Origin: Bipolaris cookei
Taxonomy: Eukaryota > Ascomycota > Dothideomycetes > Pleosporales > Pleosporaceae
Assembly (NCBI GenBank): GCA_002286855.1
Contig: NRSV01000003.1
Coordinates: 359,159 to 423,158, forward strand
DNA length: 64,000 bases
Direction: 5' to 3'
Program-made: the position numbers and the translations under genes
Shown here: piece after piece, positions 43,412 through 53,612 of the stretch
How positions within the stretch are numbered: the stretch's first letter is position 1
Layout of the letters: the number at the start of each line of letters is the position of its first letter
Notes under the pieces: model-generated
What the model saw: the letters and a program-made list of their open reading frames with translations, nothing else
Told to the model about the DNA's origin: nothing
Database searches by the model: none

Positions 43412-44364
43412 TACTCAGTAGGTCGAAGGTAGCTTATCGTGAAGACTGATGACCATATGTATAAGAAAAGCATAAGACAGGACGAGCCTGACAGATGGGC
43501 GAGCCCATTAAATATGTACTTAAGTCGTTAACAGAGTCAGTCAAAACTCTGGTGGCTGTTAAGACCATCAAGCGTCCTCGGGAGCGCAGCCAATATATGT
43601 ATATCAGCCGCACTGATGATTTTACCTGGCAAATTGAACGATTGTATTGCCTCCTTCTGGTTGCACCCGCAGGTTCATCTAGCTGAACACTCGCCTAGCC
43701 CAACGAGCGAGGCGCTTCGCTTGCTAGCGTGTGGCAAGCACATCGCGCTGGCATCTGGCAATGCAGGCAACGCGTACCGATCGAAGAGCAAAAATATCTA
43801 GCAGTTCGCTGTGAAGCTAGAGCAGCTTATCGACGATGTCACGTTCGAGTCACGAGGCGTGTCACTCGTGCAGCACCGCGACAGCGGTCGTAAGGACAAG
43901 CTGGAATGGATACTAACCCGGGCAGCGCAGACTGAGAACACAGAAGGTCGCATACATAGAACTGGTTGACACTACTGAAGTAGCGGTGCGGCTGAAACTC
44001 TGGTGGGCCGGAATGAACCAGCGAGAGCGCATGGCCAGCAGATATTTCGGCACGATGCTGTCGTTGATTGGCTGATTCTCGCTCACCGGGTTTTCCGCCA
44101 CATAAAAAGGTATGTAAGTTAAAGCAAGTGCTAAGAAGCAGTTCACAGGCGCAGTCGTAAACGCACCTATCACGCTATCGTCGTGCGTCACTACTATTCC
44201 TCGCTTCTGAAGTCAGTATAGCGTTGAACTTGGTATAATCAAGATATATATATGTTTGCTGATCCTGATTCCCCAATCCTCTTTCCAAATCCTACAGTAT
44301 CCCCAGATGCAAACATCACCTCCTAATCAGCTCTGCCAACCTAGTATTCAACACGCTCCACAAT
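43412..44364. other. Accessory spacer with orphan coding fragments
   Basis: Plus-strand 43680-43968 reads as protein-like sequence (SEALRLLACGKHIALASG, then after one stop QFAVKLEQLIDDVTFESRG and DSGRKDKLEWILTRA). Minus-strand 44191-43913 has FLALALTYIPFYVAENP. Neither has a start, exon structure or recognised family. These may be decayed gene fragments. Confidence 0.4.
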
Positions 44365-46107
44365 CTACTTCTTAATCTTCTTCCCAACACTACCCCCCAC
44401 ATCCCCATCCCCAAACTCCCTCTTCACCCCCTTCATACCCGGTATCTTCTGCATCTCAATCAAAGACTCATACTGCTCCTTCATCCTCCTCGTGATAACC
44501 CCCGGGAACATACGATCTACCTTATCCCTATCATCCTTATTAAACACTTCTGGATCATTTATCCAAATCCTCTTCAACCGCTCATCTGACTCTTTTTCGA
44601 ATTTTACGCCTGACAGCACTTGTAGAATTGCGCGCACGGAGTGCCCGTCTTCGGCGGCTTTGGCGCCGAGACTGAAGATTTTGATTTTATCGATGTTTGC
44701 GAGACGCCATTTTTGGAGAATGGAGGAGGGGATTTCGAATGTGGAGGCGAAGTCGAGGGGCGCGGTGGTTATGCCTTCTGGGTATTGAAATATTGAGTTA
44801 CGGGTAGGGCGGGCAGGGGCAGGGGTGGGGGTGGGTTCGGGGGCGGGTTCAGTGGAGTTGCTGGATTTGAATATTTTTGCGACTTCTCTTTGGAATTCGA
44901 GAGCGCGGAGGTAGAGGCCGTGTTTTGTTGTTATGCCGATATAGTTCGAGAGTTGAGAGCGGATTTCGCCACAGAGAAGCGCTTTAGATATTAGTTCTGC
45001 GGCTGGGTTATCGGGGTCGAGGAAGTTATCGTCGTCGTTATCTTCTTCGTCTGTTTCGATGAGGTTGACGATGCGTGCTTCTCCTTCTCCTTCGCCATCA
45101 CCGCCGCCTCCTCCCTCGTTCCCGTCTCCTCCCTCGCCGTCATTGCCGTCATCACCTCCACTATGACCCCCTCCTCCTCCATTTCCTCCACCATTTCCTC
45201 CTCTACCACCACCACCTCCTTCGCTAGAGCCCACTCTGCCGCTTCCACCATTACCACTACTACCACCCCCACTCATTCTCCCCCGTCCCCTCCTCGTCTT
45301 CCCGCCTCCAAACCTATAATCGTCAAAATCAATTTTATCCCCCATCCCCTCCCACTCTCTCAACCTCGCCGCTACCAGCGTACCAAGAACCTTGGGCCTC
45401 AAAGTCCCATACACCTCTTTCGATATCTTCAATGGCAGCTCCTCCTCCCCACGCAACTTCTCGCTCTTCTGCTGAATAAACTCCTGCATTCTCACCCTCG
45501 TAATCAACGAATCAAACGCCATATCCTCACAACTCCTCTTCATATTCTCCACTTTGTAAACATTATTAAAATCCGCAAGGCACCCCTTCTTACTCAGCAC
45601 ATACTCTAGAAACGCAATGAGATACAGTCCGCAACTCGCGCCTCCATCACTCTTGAAAGCACTATTCTCTGATTGATCAGGAACGTGCTTGACAGTCTTA
45701 GCATGGAAGGCTCCATGCTCGAGTCCTAACACGCGTTCGACACCGCAGACCATGGTTGCAGCCACCGCACCCGGTACAAACATATGATCGATTTTTATTC
45801 TACCGGGTTTCTCCTCGCTGAGAACAAGAGTGAGCTTTCCATCTAACCAGCGTGCAGTTCTTTTGACCTTGTCGATGATAAGGAGACCGCAGTGTCCACG
45901 ACTTGCCATCATATCCTTTAATACTCCATCGTTGCCTCTACTTCCGTTCTTCCCCTGTGTCTGGCCCATCACTCTGGATAGCTCCATAAACTCTTCTTTT
46001 TGCAATGTCCCATCATTAACAGGCACAATGATCCACCTGTGCTTTCTATCCCGCACGGGTTTCAGTGCGTCGCTGTCATAGTTCTCGTCGTGGTTCTTGT
46101 CAAACAC
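44365..46107 (-). CDS. Ulp1-like (C48) cysteine protease domain protein, 5' end unresolved
   Basis: The open frame from 46107 starts at GTG and stays open further upstream to about 46165 (TSFLHHGGISYDISGRDADYVF), so at least one 5' exon is missing from my model; the first internal ATG is at residue 41. A Ulp1-like fold is suggested by HRWIIVPVND, then RGHCGLLIIDKVKRTARWLDG (His and Asp positions) and SDGGASCGLYLIAFLEY (Cys position). A roughly 100-residue Gly/Ser/Glu-rich insert follows, then an acidic stretch (EEDNDDDNF), a Pro/Ala linker (PAPEPTPTPAPA) and a helical C-terminus ending in KKIKK. Action on SUMO-like conjugates is inference. Confidence 0.65.
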   Translation of the reverse strand: MFDKNHDENYDSDALKPVRDRKHRWIIVPVNDGTLQKEEFMELSRVMGQTQGKNGSRGNDGVLKDMMASRGHCGLLIIDKVKRTARWLDGKLTLVLSEEKPGRIKIDHMFVPGAVAATMVCGVERVLGLEHGAFHAKTVKHVPDQSENSAFKSDGGASCGLYLIAFLEYVLSKKGCLADFNNVYKVENMKRSCEDMAFDSLITRVRMQEFIQQKSEKLRGEEELPLKISKEVYGTLRPKVLGTLVAARLREWEGMGDKIDFDDYRFGGGKTRRGRGRMSGGGSSGNGGSGRVGSSEGGGGGRGGNGGGNGGGGGHSGGDDGNDGEGGDGNEGGGGGDGEGEGEARIVNLIETDEEDNDDDNFLDPDNPAAELISKALLCGEIRSQLSNYIGITTKHGLYLRALEFQREVAKIFKSSNSTEPAPEPTPTPAPARPTRNSIFQYPEGITTAPLDFASTFEIPSSILQKWRLANIDKIKIFSLGAKAAEDGHSVRAILQVLSGVKFEKESDERLKRIWINDPEVFNKDDRDKVDRMFPGVITRRMKEQYESLIEMQKIPGMKGVKREFGDGDVGGSVGKKIKK

Positions 46108-46572
46108 ATAATCGGCATCGCGGCCGCTGATGTCGTATGATATGCCACCATGGTGCAGGAAGGAGGTTACTTCGAGTCAAATGGGACTTGAGAATTGGCA
46201 GAGAAGATGGGTAATTAGTATAGGATGGGACAAAGGTGGTAGTCTTCCCGGGAACAATACACCAAAAAAAACGCATAAAGGAGCTTTTGTTCCTTTGTTG
46301 GAGACCAAGATGCACTTTCATATCAGACTTGTTGCATTGGAATTCTTTGTCAAGGGTCTCGACACTATTACTTGGTTGGAAAAAGTGTAATGACTAAATT
46401 TGAGAGTTGAGCGTCCTGTTCAGCCTCGTTGACACCAGACTATGTGATATGATAAGTGATGCTCTAAACCAATCCAATATCAAAATCAAAACATAACTCC
46501 ATCTCAACGCCTCGACCCACCATAACCAGCTCTTCTCTCCTTCAGTCCACATCCACTGCCCCACCCCCCGTC
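46108..46572. other. Probable 5' exon/promoter region of the Ulp1-like gene
   Basis: Must contain the missing first exon(s). A minus-strand ORF at 46321-46100 starts with ATG but in another frame, and I could not find a convincing splice. Confidence 0.4.
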
Positions 46573-47851
46573 CTAAGTTACCACATTCTGAGGATTAGTA
46601 AAAGGATTCACATTCTCCTCTTTCCGTTCCGCTAGCTTACGATCCCTCGCATTTACCGCACTCTGTTGACGAGGAAGTCGGGAGTTAACCGAGAAAGCAA
46701 CAGGAGCTGGTATACTAGGAGCATTTGACACAGGATTCCGTCCAGCAGTAGCAGTAGCATTTCCACTCGTAGCAGCTCTCCTCGAAGGACCAAGATTCTG
46801 CAGACCAGTCGCGCGCTGTTGATCAAGTTGATTCATGCGCGCAGCAAAAAGCCCCATCACAAAGTACCCAACCATCCTGTCGTACCGTCAGCACCCCCTC
46901 TTCCATCTTCCAACAAAACAAAGTAAAAAAGGATTAAAACTTACGTGCAAACTCCCATAAGCCCCACCACCGCCCCACTAACCACAACACTCCTCGCCCA
47001 CCACCCCCTGCTCTCCAGCGCACGCATCACCCTATCATCCTTCCAACAAACCCCGTACCCCTGATTCACTTCACCTCCAGGAAACGTATCAAGCAAATAC
47101 ATCCCCACGACATTAACTAGAAAATGCATTCCCAGCAGCACCGCAAGCCCCATCGCACACCGATTCGTCACATGCGCAAGGACAACATGTAGTCGAAGAT
47201 AACAGGCCAGAATAACGAGTAGGAAAACCGGGTTAAGTATGAGCGCCATTATAACCGCACTGTTCGACTTATTAGCTTTGTCTTCTGTCTTGCCAACTGC
47301 ACGCCTCGACTCGTAAAACGTAAAGCGTAAGTTGTAAAGTGGAAAACGTATAGGATGGAAATATAAACTTACAACTTCCCCCCCTCTCTCCCCGGCACCC
47401 CCAAACTCAACCACTGCGCCCCGCCCACCCCCTCCCGCCTCTCTAACCGATCCAAATTCACAAATGTAACCGGCAGCCGCCTCGTCTTCACCACCAGGCT
47501 GAACTCATCAACCGAATCCCCCGCTTTAGGCGGCGGAGCCGTATCGTCGAGCTCCCAGCACTCGACTTCCAGACGTGTGGTAAGTAGTTTGTGTGCCATT
47601 GCGGCGCAGAGCCCCAGTTGGATGAGGGCGAGAAGAGAGGCAAGGGTAAGGAGTTTGATGGTGGTGCGGCGCGTGGTGCCCGGCCAGAGGGTTGAGGTGG
47701 CGGATGTGAGGAAGGAGGTGCAGGAGCGGAGGGCATGGGTGGGGGTTCTGCGGGCCATTTTTTTTAATAGCAGTGCAAGTGATGGTGTTTCGAAGAGGAA
47801 AAGTGATGAAGTGAGGGAACGGGAGTTGGAAGAGGGGTTTGAGGGAGACAT
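46573..47851 (-). CDS. Four-helix membrane protein of unknown function
   Basis: Exons 47851-47373, 47259-46945 and 46876-46573 give 365 aa; the junctions fit (GGKFAVIMAL, GVCTMVGYF). Helices are near LLTLASLLALIQLGLCAAM (about 75-95), IMALILNPVFLLVILACYL (about 161-180), MGLAVLLGMHFLVNVVGMYLL (about 193-213), and VVVSGAVVGLMGVCTMVGYFVMGLF (about 245-270). The first loop (about 95-160) is charged and could be extracellular. The N-terminus is Ser-rich and basic, and the C-terminus polar. The arrangement recalls MARVEL or tetraspanin-like proteins, but no signature is visible. A GTG or upstream start at 47956 is less likely. Confidence 0.7.
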
Positions 47852-48280
47852 TGTGTCTTTGAGGGGGGATAAGGGAATATAGGTAGTGAACAAGTTACCT
47901 TTACGTCCTCCCCTCCCCGCCTTTGGGTGTGGTAGTAGTGGAGGGATGGGTACCATGGGTGTTGTGTAGTCAACATTGTGGATGTTGGGGTAAAGGGTCT
48001 ACATGTTCGAGTATCTGATTCGACTACCCTTTGTGTTGGTCAACACAACCAGCGGAAAGAGGGCCAACAGGGTTGAATGACAACAACATAACACATAATT
48101 GAATTAGCAAATAGGAACATATAATTAGGGGGGCGGGGAGGTATCAACTTGAATTTCAACTACATAAAAACATTGGGCTCGGGTGTGGGGGGTTGCATGT
48201 TTAGACACTAAGGGGGGAGAACAAAAAGGCTCATAACATTGAAAACGAGATTTGATCGTAACCAAGAAGGCATGCCATTT
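47852..48280. other. Spacer
   Basis: 429 bp between two minus-strand genes: promoter of the membrane-protein gene and 3' flank of the next. Nothing else is seen. Confidence 0.4.
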
Positions 48281-49688
48281 TCACATGCGGCTGCGATAGG
48301 GCCGAGGAACAGGTGGCTGGAACAGCCTATCCGGCAAGCGGTTCCCATACTGATCGAAGCGGTAGTCCTCCTTTTGTTCAATCCACATCTGCCGCATGTC
48401 AGCCTCGAACTGACATCTACAGCTTGCTACCGTAGCGGGGAGGGTAGCCAGCCTTGTAACCACTCACCTCGCGTTCGGCGTACTTCCTATCCAACGGCAC
48501 TGGTTGCGGATTTAGTATTTCTTCGTCGCCAAAGCCTGGATCTCCTTTGAACCTACGGGCGTAGTGGGCTGCGCCAATGGGCTGAGGGGCACCGTACTCA
48601 GCGTACTGTGCCCCATAGGGGCCGTACTGACCTGGGCGTTGGTTGCGGGCGCTGCTTTGGTGCCAAGTTTCGCGCTCGGGAAGACGTTCCTCAAAGGCTT
48701 CGGCGGGACGGCCTAGGGGCTCCGGGTACAGGCGGTTCTGCTGGTACGTCTCGCGCGTCTCAATGGGATACTGGGAACGGTAGTGGTCCTGCTGCTCGAA
48801 GCGCTCGTCGTAGTGGGACTCATAGCGGGGCTCGCGACCGTGGTGTTCCCAGTGGGCTTCGTGGTGGTGAGGAGGAGGGGGAGGAGGAGCACGGCCGCGG
48901 TCATCGTAGTGCTGGGGGCCACGCTCGCGTTCATCGACATAGACCTCACGGTGTTCCTGGTAGTGGGCAGGCGGCTGGTGGTCGCGCTCAACCCAGACAT
49001 CGCGGTGTTCCTCAACGCGCCTGGGGGCACCAGCATCGCGCTCAATGTAGATGTCCCGATCAATGTGGGTCGTGTGGGTCGTGTGGTGGGCATGAGCAGG
49101 AGCAGGAGCGGGAGCGGGAGCGGGAGCAGGAGGTGGAGGTGGAGGAGGAGCCTCTTGATGAATCTCAATGTCGATGTGCGTCTCCTTCTCCTTCTCCTTC
49201 TTGGAATGCTTGGGCTTGTGCGGCTCCTCAATGGGCTCCAGAGTGGTCAAGTAGCCGAGGACCTCGCGGAGACTGTTGTGGGCGATTGCGAGTTCCTTTT
49301 CTCTGTTCTCGAGCTTTTCCTTCTCGCTGAGGAGCCAGTAGACACGGTGCCTCATGCCAACGCGGCGGCCATCCTCAATGTCGCCAGCGACGCGTTCAGT
49401 ATGGGGCGCAATGTTCTCGAGGGCGCCGCGCACATCGCGCATGCAGCCGTAGACCCATTTGGACTTTTCGTGGTTGGCCTCGAGGATGTCGTGGATTTCG
49501 CGGACCGAGAGCAGACGGCGCACCTCCTCGAGATCAGAGCGGACGCGACCGATGATGCGTACGTAGACGGCGTTGGATGGACCGACATCACGCACCCGCT
49601 TAGCCTTTGTGAGGAACTCGGCGAGCTTGTAGACGCCTCCGAGGGCGCTGGCAGCCGCGCCGAGGGTGACGAGCTCTCCTTTGACCAT
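48281..49688 (-). CDS. Proline-rich protein with helical N-terminal domain
   Basis: Exon 1 is 49688-48468 and exon 2 48409-48281 (58 bp intron), 449 aa; the junction makes a continuous helix, YAEREFEADMRQMWIEQ. Reading through the intron instead would give 423 aa ending GSKL. The N-terminal 165 residues are helical and charged, starting MVKGELVTLGAAASALGGVYKLAEF, which resembles the N-terminal domain of fungal STAND/HET-type proteins, but no nucleotide-binding module follows. The middle has runs of Pro and Pro-Ala (PPPPPPPAPAPAPA), then acidic/His/Tyr-rich repeats of the ERDxxxPxxYxEHREVYVDER type. I do not recognise a function; scaffold or cell-periphery roles are guesses. Confidence 0.72.
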
Positions 49689-50394
49689 TGTGAACAGCAG
49701 GACAGGGCGAGGAAGCTACCGGGTTGGTGAAGTGAGAGTTCAATGGAGTGAAGGAGTGCCTGCGTCTCTGCGGGTACCTAGCGCCAGCATGCCGCGCAGG
49801 TTCAACCGGCAGTAAGAAGTGGGGATGGGCGCTTTGGTGCGTGTGTGTGGTTATGGTGGTGGAAGTTGGGGGAGTGTCAGTCCAGCTCAGCTCAGGGCAG
49901 GGCAGGGCAGGGCAGACCAGCGCTGACAGGGGCCGAGTGCTGGAGCTTTGGGGGGCTGGGGTTCTAGTCCGCTTAGGGCCATAGCCGCCTGCACCTCATC
50001 ACCCAGAGCGACCAGCCCGAGGTCTAACCACCAGCCTTGCAACTGTTGCCCAACCCCACCGAACCGCTCGCTTTCCATTTTCTGCCCCAGGCGGTGCCAC
50101 TGCCATCGGCTGCGGCCAGCACGCGCTCCGGGCTACATGGGCTCGGTAATTGACGCGTTCAAGCCGGTGATTTGTGGCGGCTGTGGTGGTGGTGGTGGTG
50201 GGGATGGTGGCGGAGGACGTGGTTGTTGTGGCCGTTATACGACCGCCTGTTGTTGTTGTTATTGTTGACGCATCCTCCACCTCCTCGTCTTGGCTGGCTG
50301 ATACACGCTTGGATCATCCCCGTTGCACTTGTCAGCTCCACCCTGACAATGACAACACAACACTACCCAACGCCAAAACCTTGATTTCTACTAA
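49689..50394. other. Spacer with short repeats
   Basis: Holds a gggca/gctca tandem at about 49885-49917 and a GGT/GTT-triplet tract at 50174-50270. ORFs through the triplet tract are low-complexity artefacts. It lies between the proline-rich gene's promoter and the end of the HAUS3-like gene. Confidence 0.45.
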
Positions 50395-52088
50395 TTATCT
50401 GCCGTACTTTGCAACAAATGCCCGAACCTTGGCGTCGCTCAGGCTTAGCTCGTTGCCTTCTGCCTCTAGCAGCTCCCGGTCCTTGTCCTCGAGCTCCGCC
50501 TCCATCCTCTTCACCTGTGCATCTACTTTGCCATTAGTCAGCCTGATCGTCCCGAACGGCGCGTGCTTATATAGAACGGCCATGATGACGTCCATGTCCC
50601 CGTCAGCTTTGCTCGACCGCTCCGCCAGCTTCTCGTGCGTGCCGGTTGACGAAGATTCATAGTGCTCCTGCAGCTTCTTGCCGCGTTCCATCTGAGCCTG
50701 CATCAGCGAGTCCTGCAGGCTCTCAATGTTGTCGTGGTTGAACGAAATGCCGGCGTGTCGAAGCGCATCTTGCAGCGCTACCGGCAGATCGAGTGCATTG
50801 TTGGGCCTGAGCTTAACCATGGGCGTGAAGGCTGCCACGGACGATTTTGCTCGTTTGTGTGCAGGCGTCGGTGCAGGTGCCACCTCCATGTCGGGCATGC
50901 GCTTTGCAGCTGCAGCTTGTACATATGCCAGTGCTTGTTGAAATTCGTCGTCTTCTTTTGTCTTTGCAGCAACGATATCCAGCCGCTTGCCCATGTATTC
51001 AAGCGTGGACAAGACCTGCCAACGTTAGTGACTCCCAGTGACAGCCCAAAATGGCACTTACGTAGTTGAGCCACGCAGTTCGCGCTTGCCTCATATCCCT
51101 GTCCTTGCGTTCCTTGACATCTGCCATTGGCTTGCGAATCTCGTGCTCAACAACCATTGTAGCCACAGAAGCAATTTCTGAATGCAGTTCCTCCAGTTCT
51201 GCTTGTAACGCCGCTTTTCTTTCCCTGAGCTCGGTCTCTGGTTCATCAGAAGTCCCGTTTTGCCCACCTCCAGTGGCGTGGGTCAGGTAGATGGTGTCTA
51301 TGCGCGCCTTGATTTCAGCAGTGCGAAAGGAAACAATGGCCTTGCACCACTGCTCAATCGACTTTTCGTCTTCGCTGACCTCTGGCTCCGTCATGATCTG
51401 GGATACTAATCCAGGCAGCTTGCTCAGAATTTGGTCGTCGGATGCAAAGCGTTCCGAGAGGTAGCTCTTCAGCGTAGACTTGTCGGCCTCGCTCTCTCGC
51501 TGTGCATCCGTCAACTGCTCAGTAATTGATGTAGCAACATCATCAACCTACATTGATCAGTACTGGGCCATCTCTCCTCGAGTGGTAGCTTACAGAAACA
51601 TCCAGCCTTGCCTTCTCTTGACCCTCCTTCCTCTTTCTTTCGTTCCGCGCATGTTCAACATCCAAATTAGGCTTGTCAAGTGCCTTCAGCTTCATCAACG
51701 CATCCTTTTGCGCCTCGAGCACCTTACACTGTGCTTCAATTGCACTAGTCGAGCTCTGCAGAGATTCAATAGCTGAGGCGATTTCGTGGTCCAAGATGGG
51801 TCTCGAGGGTCCACCCTCGCCCTCATACTGATGCAACAGCCCCTTTTTCCTCAACGTCTGGTACCTAGACTTCAAATCAGTAAATACCGCTTACATCGAT
51901 TGTCACACCTACAGCTCCAACTCCTCCTTTGTTAGTAAAGTGTCTTGGTGCAGGTATTCCTCGATCCATGCTGCGGCTTTGTGATTTGTATCCGCATCTT
52001 CGAAGCTTGAGAGAATTTTGTCTAAATCAACCTTTAGACCTCTTTCCTCTACTACGTTTAGTAGGTGGTGAGCGGCTTGCTCCTCCAT
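50395..52088 (-). CDS. Coiled-coil protein resembling HAUS augmin-like complex subunit 3
   Basis: Exons 52088-51913, 51864-51594, 51547-51062 and 51015-50395 give 517 aa, all junctions in frame (ELELYQTLRKKG, DVSVDDVATS, LNYVLSTLEY). The N-terminus matches HAUS3 in outline: about 50 residues ending in WIEEYLHQDTLLTKEELELYQTL (human has a WFCxNVNEQNVLSEREL-like segment), then long heptad coiled coils (about 75-135, 205-290, 400-500). Augmin recruits gamma-tubulin to spindle microtubules for branching nucleation; it is known in Aspergillus nidulans. The identity rests on the N-terminal motif only, so another coiled-coil spindle protein remains possible. Confidence 0.6.
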
Positions 52089-52291
52089 GGCTCTAGGTTG
52101 TGTAGTGCTGGTCGTTGTGTGACAAGGTGCGAAAGCAGTTAGGCCGGCTGCGTTCGATACGGCCGACGGAAGTGACCAATCGCGCAGTCGCGTTTTCGAG
52201 ATGTCGACGCGCTTAATGACCGCATTCTAAATGTGTAAAGAAATATTTCCAAACACTCATACCAAACCCAGCTACTCTACTTCTAGTCACA
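52089..52291. promoter_or_regulatory. Divergent promoter with CCAAT box and two ACGCG cores
   Basis: 203 bp shared by the HAUS3-like gene and thymidylate synthase. ccaat is at 52176-52180, cgcgt (ACGCG on the minus strand) at 52189-52193, and acgcg at 52207-52211. ACGCG is the core of the MCB element bound by MBF in G1/S genes, including yeast thymidylate synthase. Confidence 0.6.
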
Positions 52292-53314
52292 ATGGCTGCC
52301 GCAACGACTGACTCAGAAACAAGTCCCCAAACCCAAAAAGACACCGAAACTCAAAACCCCCCTCCACCCAGCAACCCCGCGCACGAAGAGCACCAATACC
52401 TCTCCCTCATCCGCGACATACTCCAAAATGGTGAGCACCGTCCCGACCGCACCGGCACCGGTACCTACGCCATCCCCTTCCCTGCTCAAATGAAATTCGC
52501 CCTCTCGCGCCCTTCTGCCGACCTCACCCAACCACCCCAACTCATCCTGCCCCTCCTCACCACCAAGCGCGTCTTCCTCCGCGCCGTCATCGGCGAACTT
52601 CTCTGGTTCATATCCGGCAGCACACACAGCAAGCCCCTCTCTGATGCGGGCATCAAAATCTGGGACGGTAACGGAAGTCGTGCCTACCTCGACAGCGTCG
52701 GCCTCTCGCACTACGAAGAAGGCGAACTCGGCCCCGTCTATGGCTTCCAATGGCGCCATTTCGGCGCCGAATACAAGGGACATGCGCACGACTATACCGG
52801 TGAGGGCGTCGACCAGTTGGCTGAAATAATCGACAAGCTAAAGAATAAACCGTACGACCGTAGGATTATTCTGAGTGCGTGGAACCCGGCTGATATTAAG
52901 AAAATGGCGCTTCCGCCTTGCCACATGTTTGCCCAGTTTTACGTCAGTTTTCCGGGACACAAGCAAGGGGAGGAGCGGCCGAGGGGTGTGCTGCATTCGC
53001 TTTTGTACCAGCGCTCTTGCGATATGGGGCTGGGCGTGCCATTTAATATCGCCTCGTATGCGCTGCTAACGCATATGCTGGCGCATGTGTGCGATTTGAC
53101 GCCTGGGACTTTTACGCATACGATGGGTGATGCGCATGTGTATCTTGATCATGTTGATGCACTCAAGGTGCAGATTGAGCGGGAGCCGAGAGAGTTTCCG
53201 GAACTGAGGATTAAGAGGACGGTAGGGGGGAGTATAGATGGGTGGGTGGAAGGTGATTTTGAGGTTGTGGGGTATAAGCCGCATGCGAGTCTTGCTATGA
53301 AGATGAGTGTGTAA
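52292..53314 (+). CDS. CDC21: Thymidylate synthase
   Basis: Methylates dUMP to dTMP with methylene-tetrahydrofolate, supplying DNA synthesis. Intronless, 340 aa. In order: DRTGTGT (phosphate-loop Arg), FLRAVIGELLWFISG, the folate-site segment LGPVYGFQWRHFGAEY, the catalytic Cys in LPPCHMFAQF (Cys at about residue 210), LYQRSCDMGLGVPFNIASYALLTHM (dUMP phosphate Arg and Asn), and GDAHVYLDHVDAL. The N-terminal 30 residues are a polar extension rich in Thr/Gln/Pro, longer than in bacteria, with a short eukaryote-like insert (SFPGHKQGEERPRG). Confidence 0.97.
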   Translation: MAAATTDSETSPQTQKDTETQNPPPPSNPAHEEHQYLSLIRDILQNGEHRPDRTGTGTYAIPFPAQMKFALSRPSADLTQPPQLILPLLTTKRVFLRAVIGELLWFISGSTHSKPLSDAGIKIWDGNGSRAYLDSVGLSHYEEGELGPVYGFQWRHFGAEYKGHAHDYTGEGVDQLAEIIDKLKNKPYDRRIILSAWNPADIKKMALPPCHMFAQFYVSFPGHKQGEERPRGVLHSLLYQRSCDMGLGVPFNIASYALLTHMLAHVCDLTPGTFTHTMGDAHVYLDHVDALKVQIEREPREFPELRIKRTVGGSIDGWVEGDFEVVGYKPHASLAMKMSV

Positions 53315-53612
53315 ACCGAGTTTGGTCTGAGTACTATGTAGAACAATGAAGGGGGTTATAGATGGTATAGATATGAATTATGCAATTGAAGTTAATTCTT
53401 CTTCTCTTTTCCTCTCCTCATTCAAGTATCTCTTCAGTCTTACAAATGCATGCGTACACACGTACACATAAAAACATGCCAAACGCTTTCAAATGCCAGC
53501 ACAATCATCAAGGTATCATATTCCCCCCTCCCCCAATCTACCCCATTCCCTTTCCTCCCCACCCTTCCCAAATAAAAAAAAGTCCTATACCTATACTACA
53601 AAGAACGAAAAA

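Noticed and set aside
48608..49730. Plus-strand ORFs of 240 and 315 codons opposite the proline-rich gene
   Set aside because: They are reverse readings of GC-rich codons; the minus strand has consistent splicing and protein-like composition.
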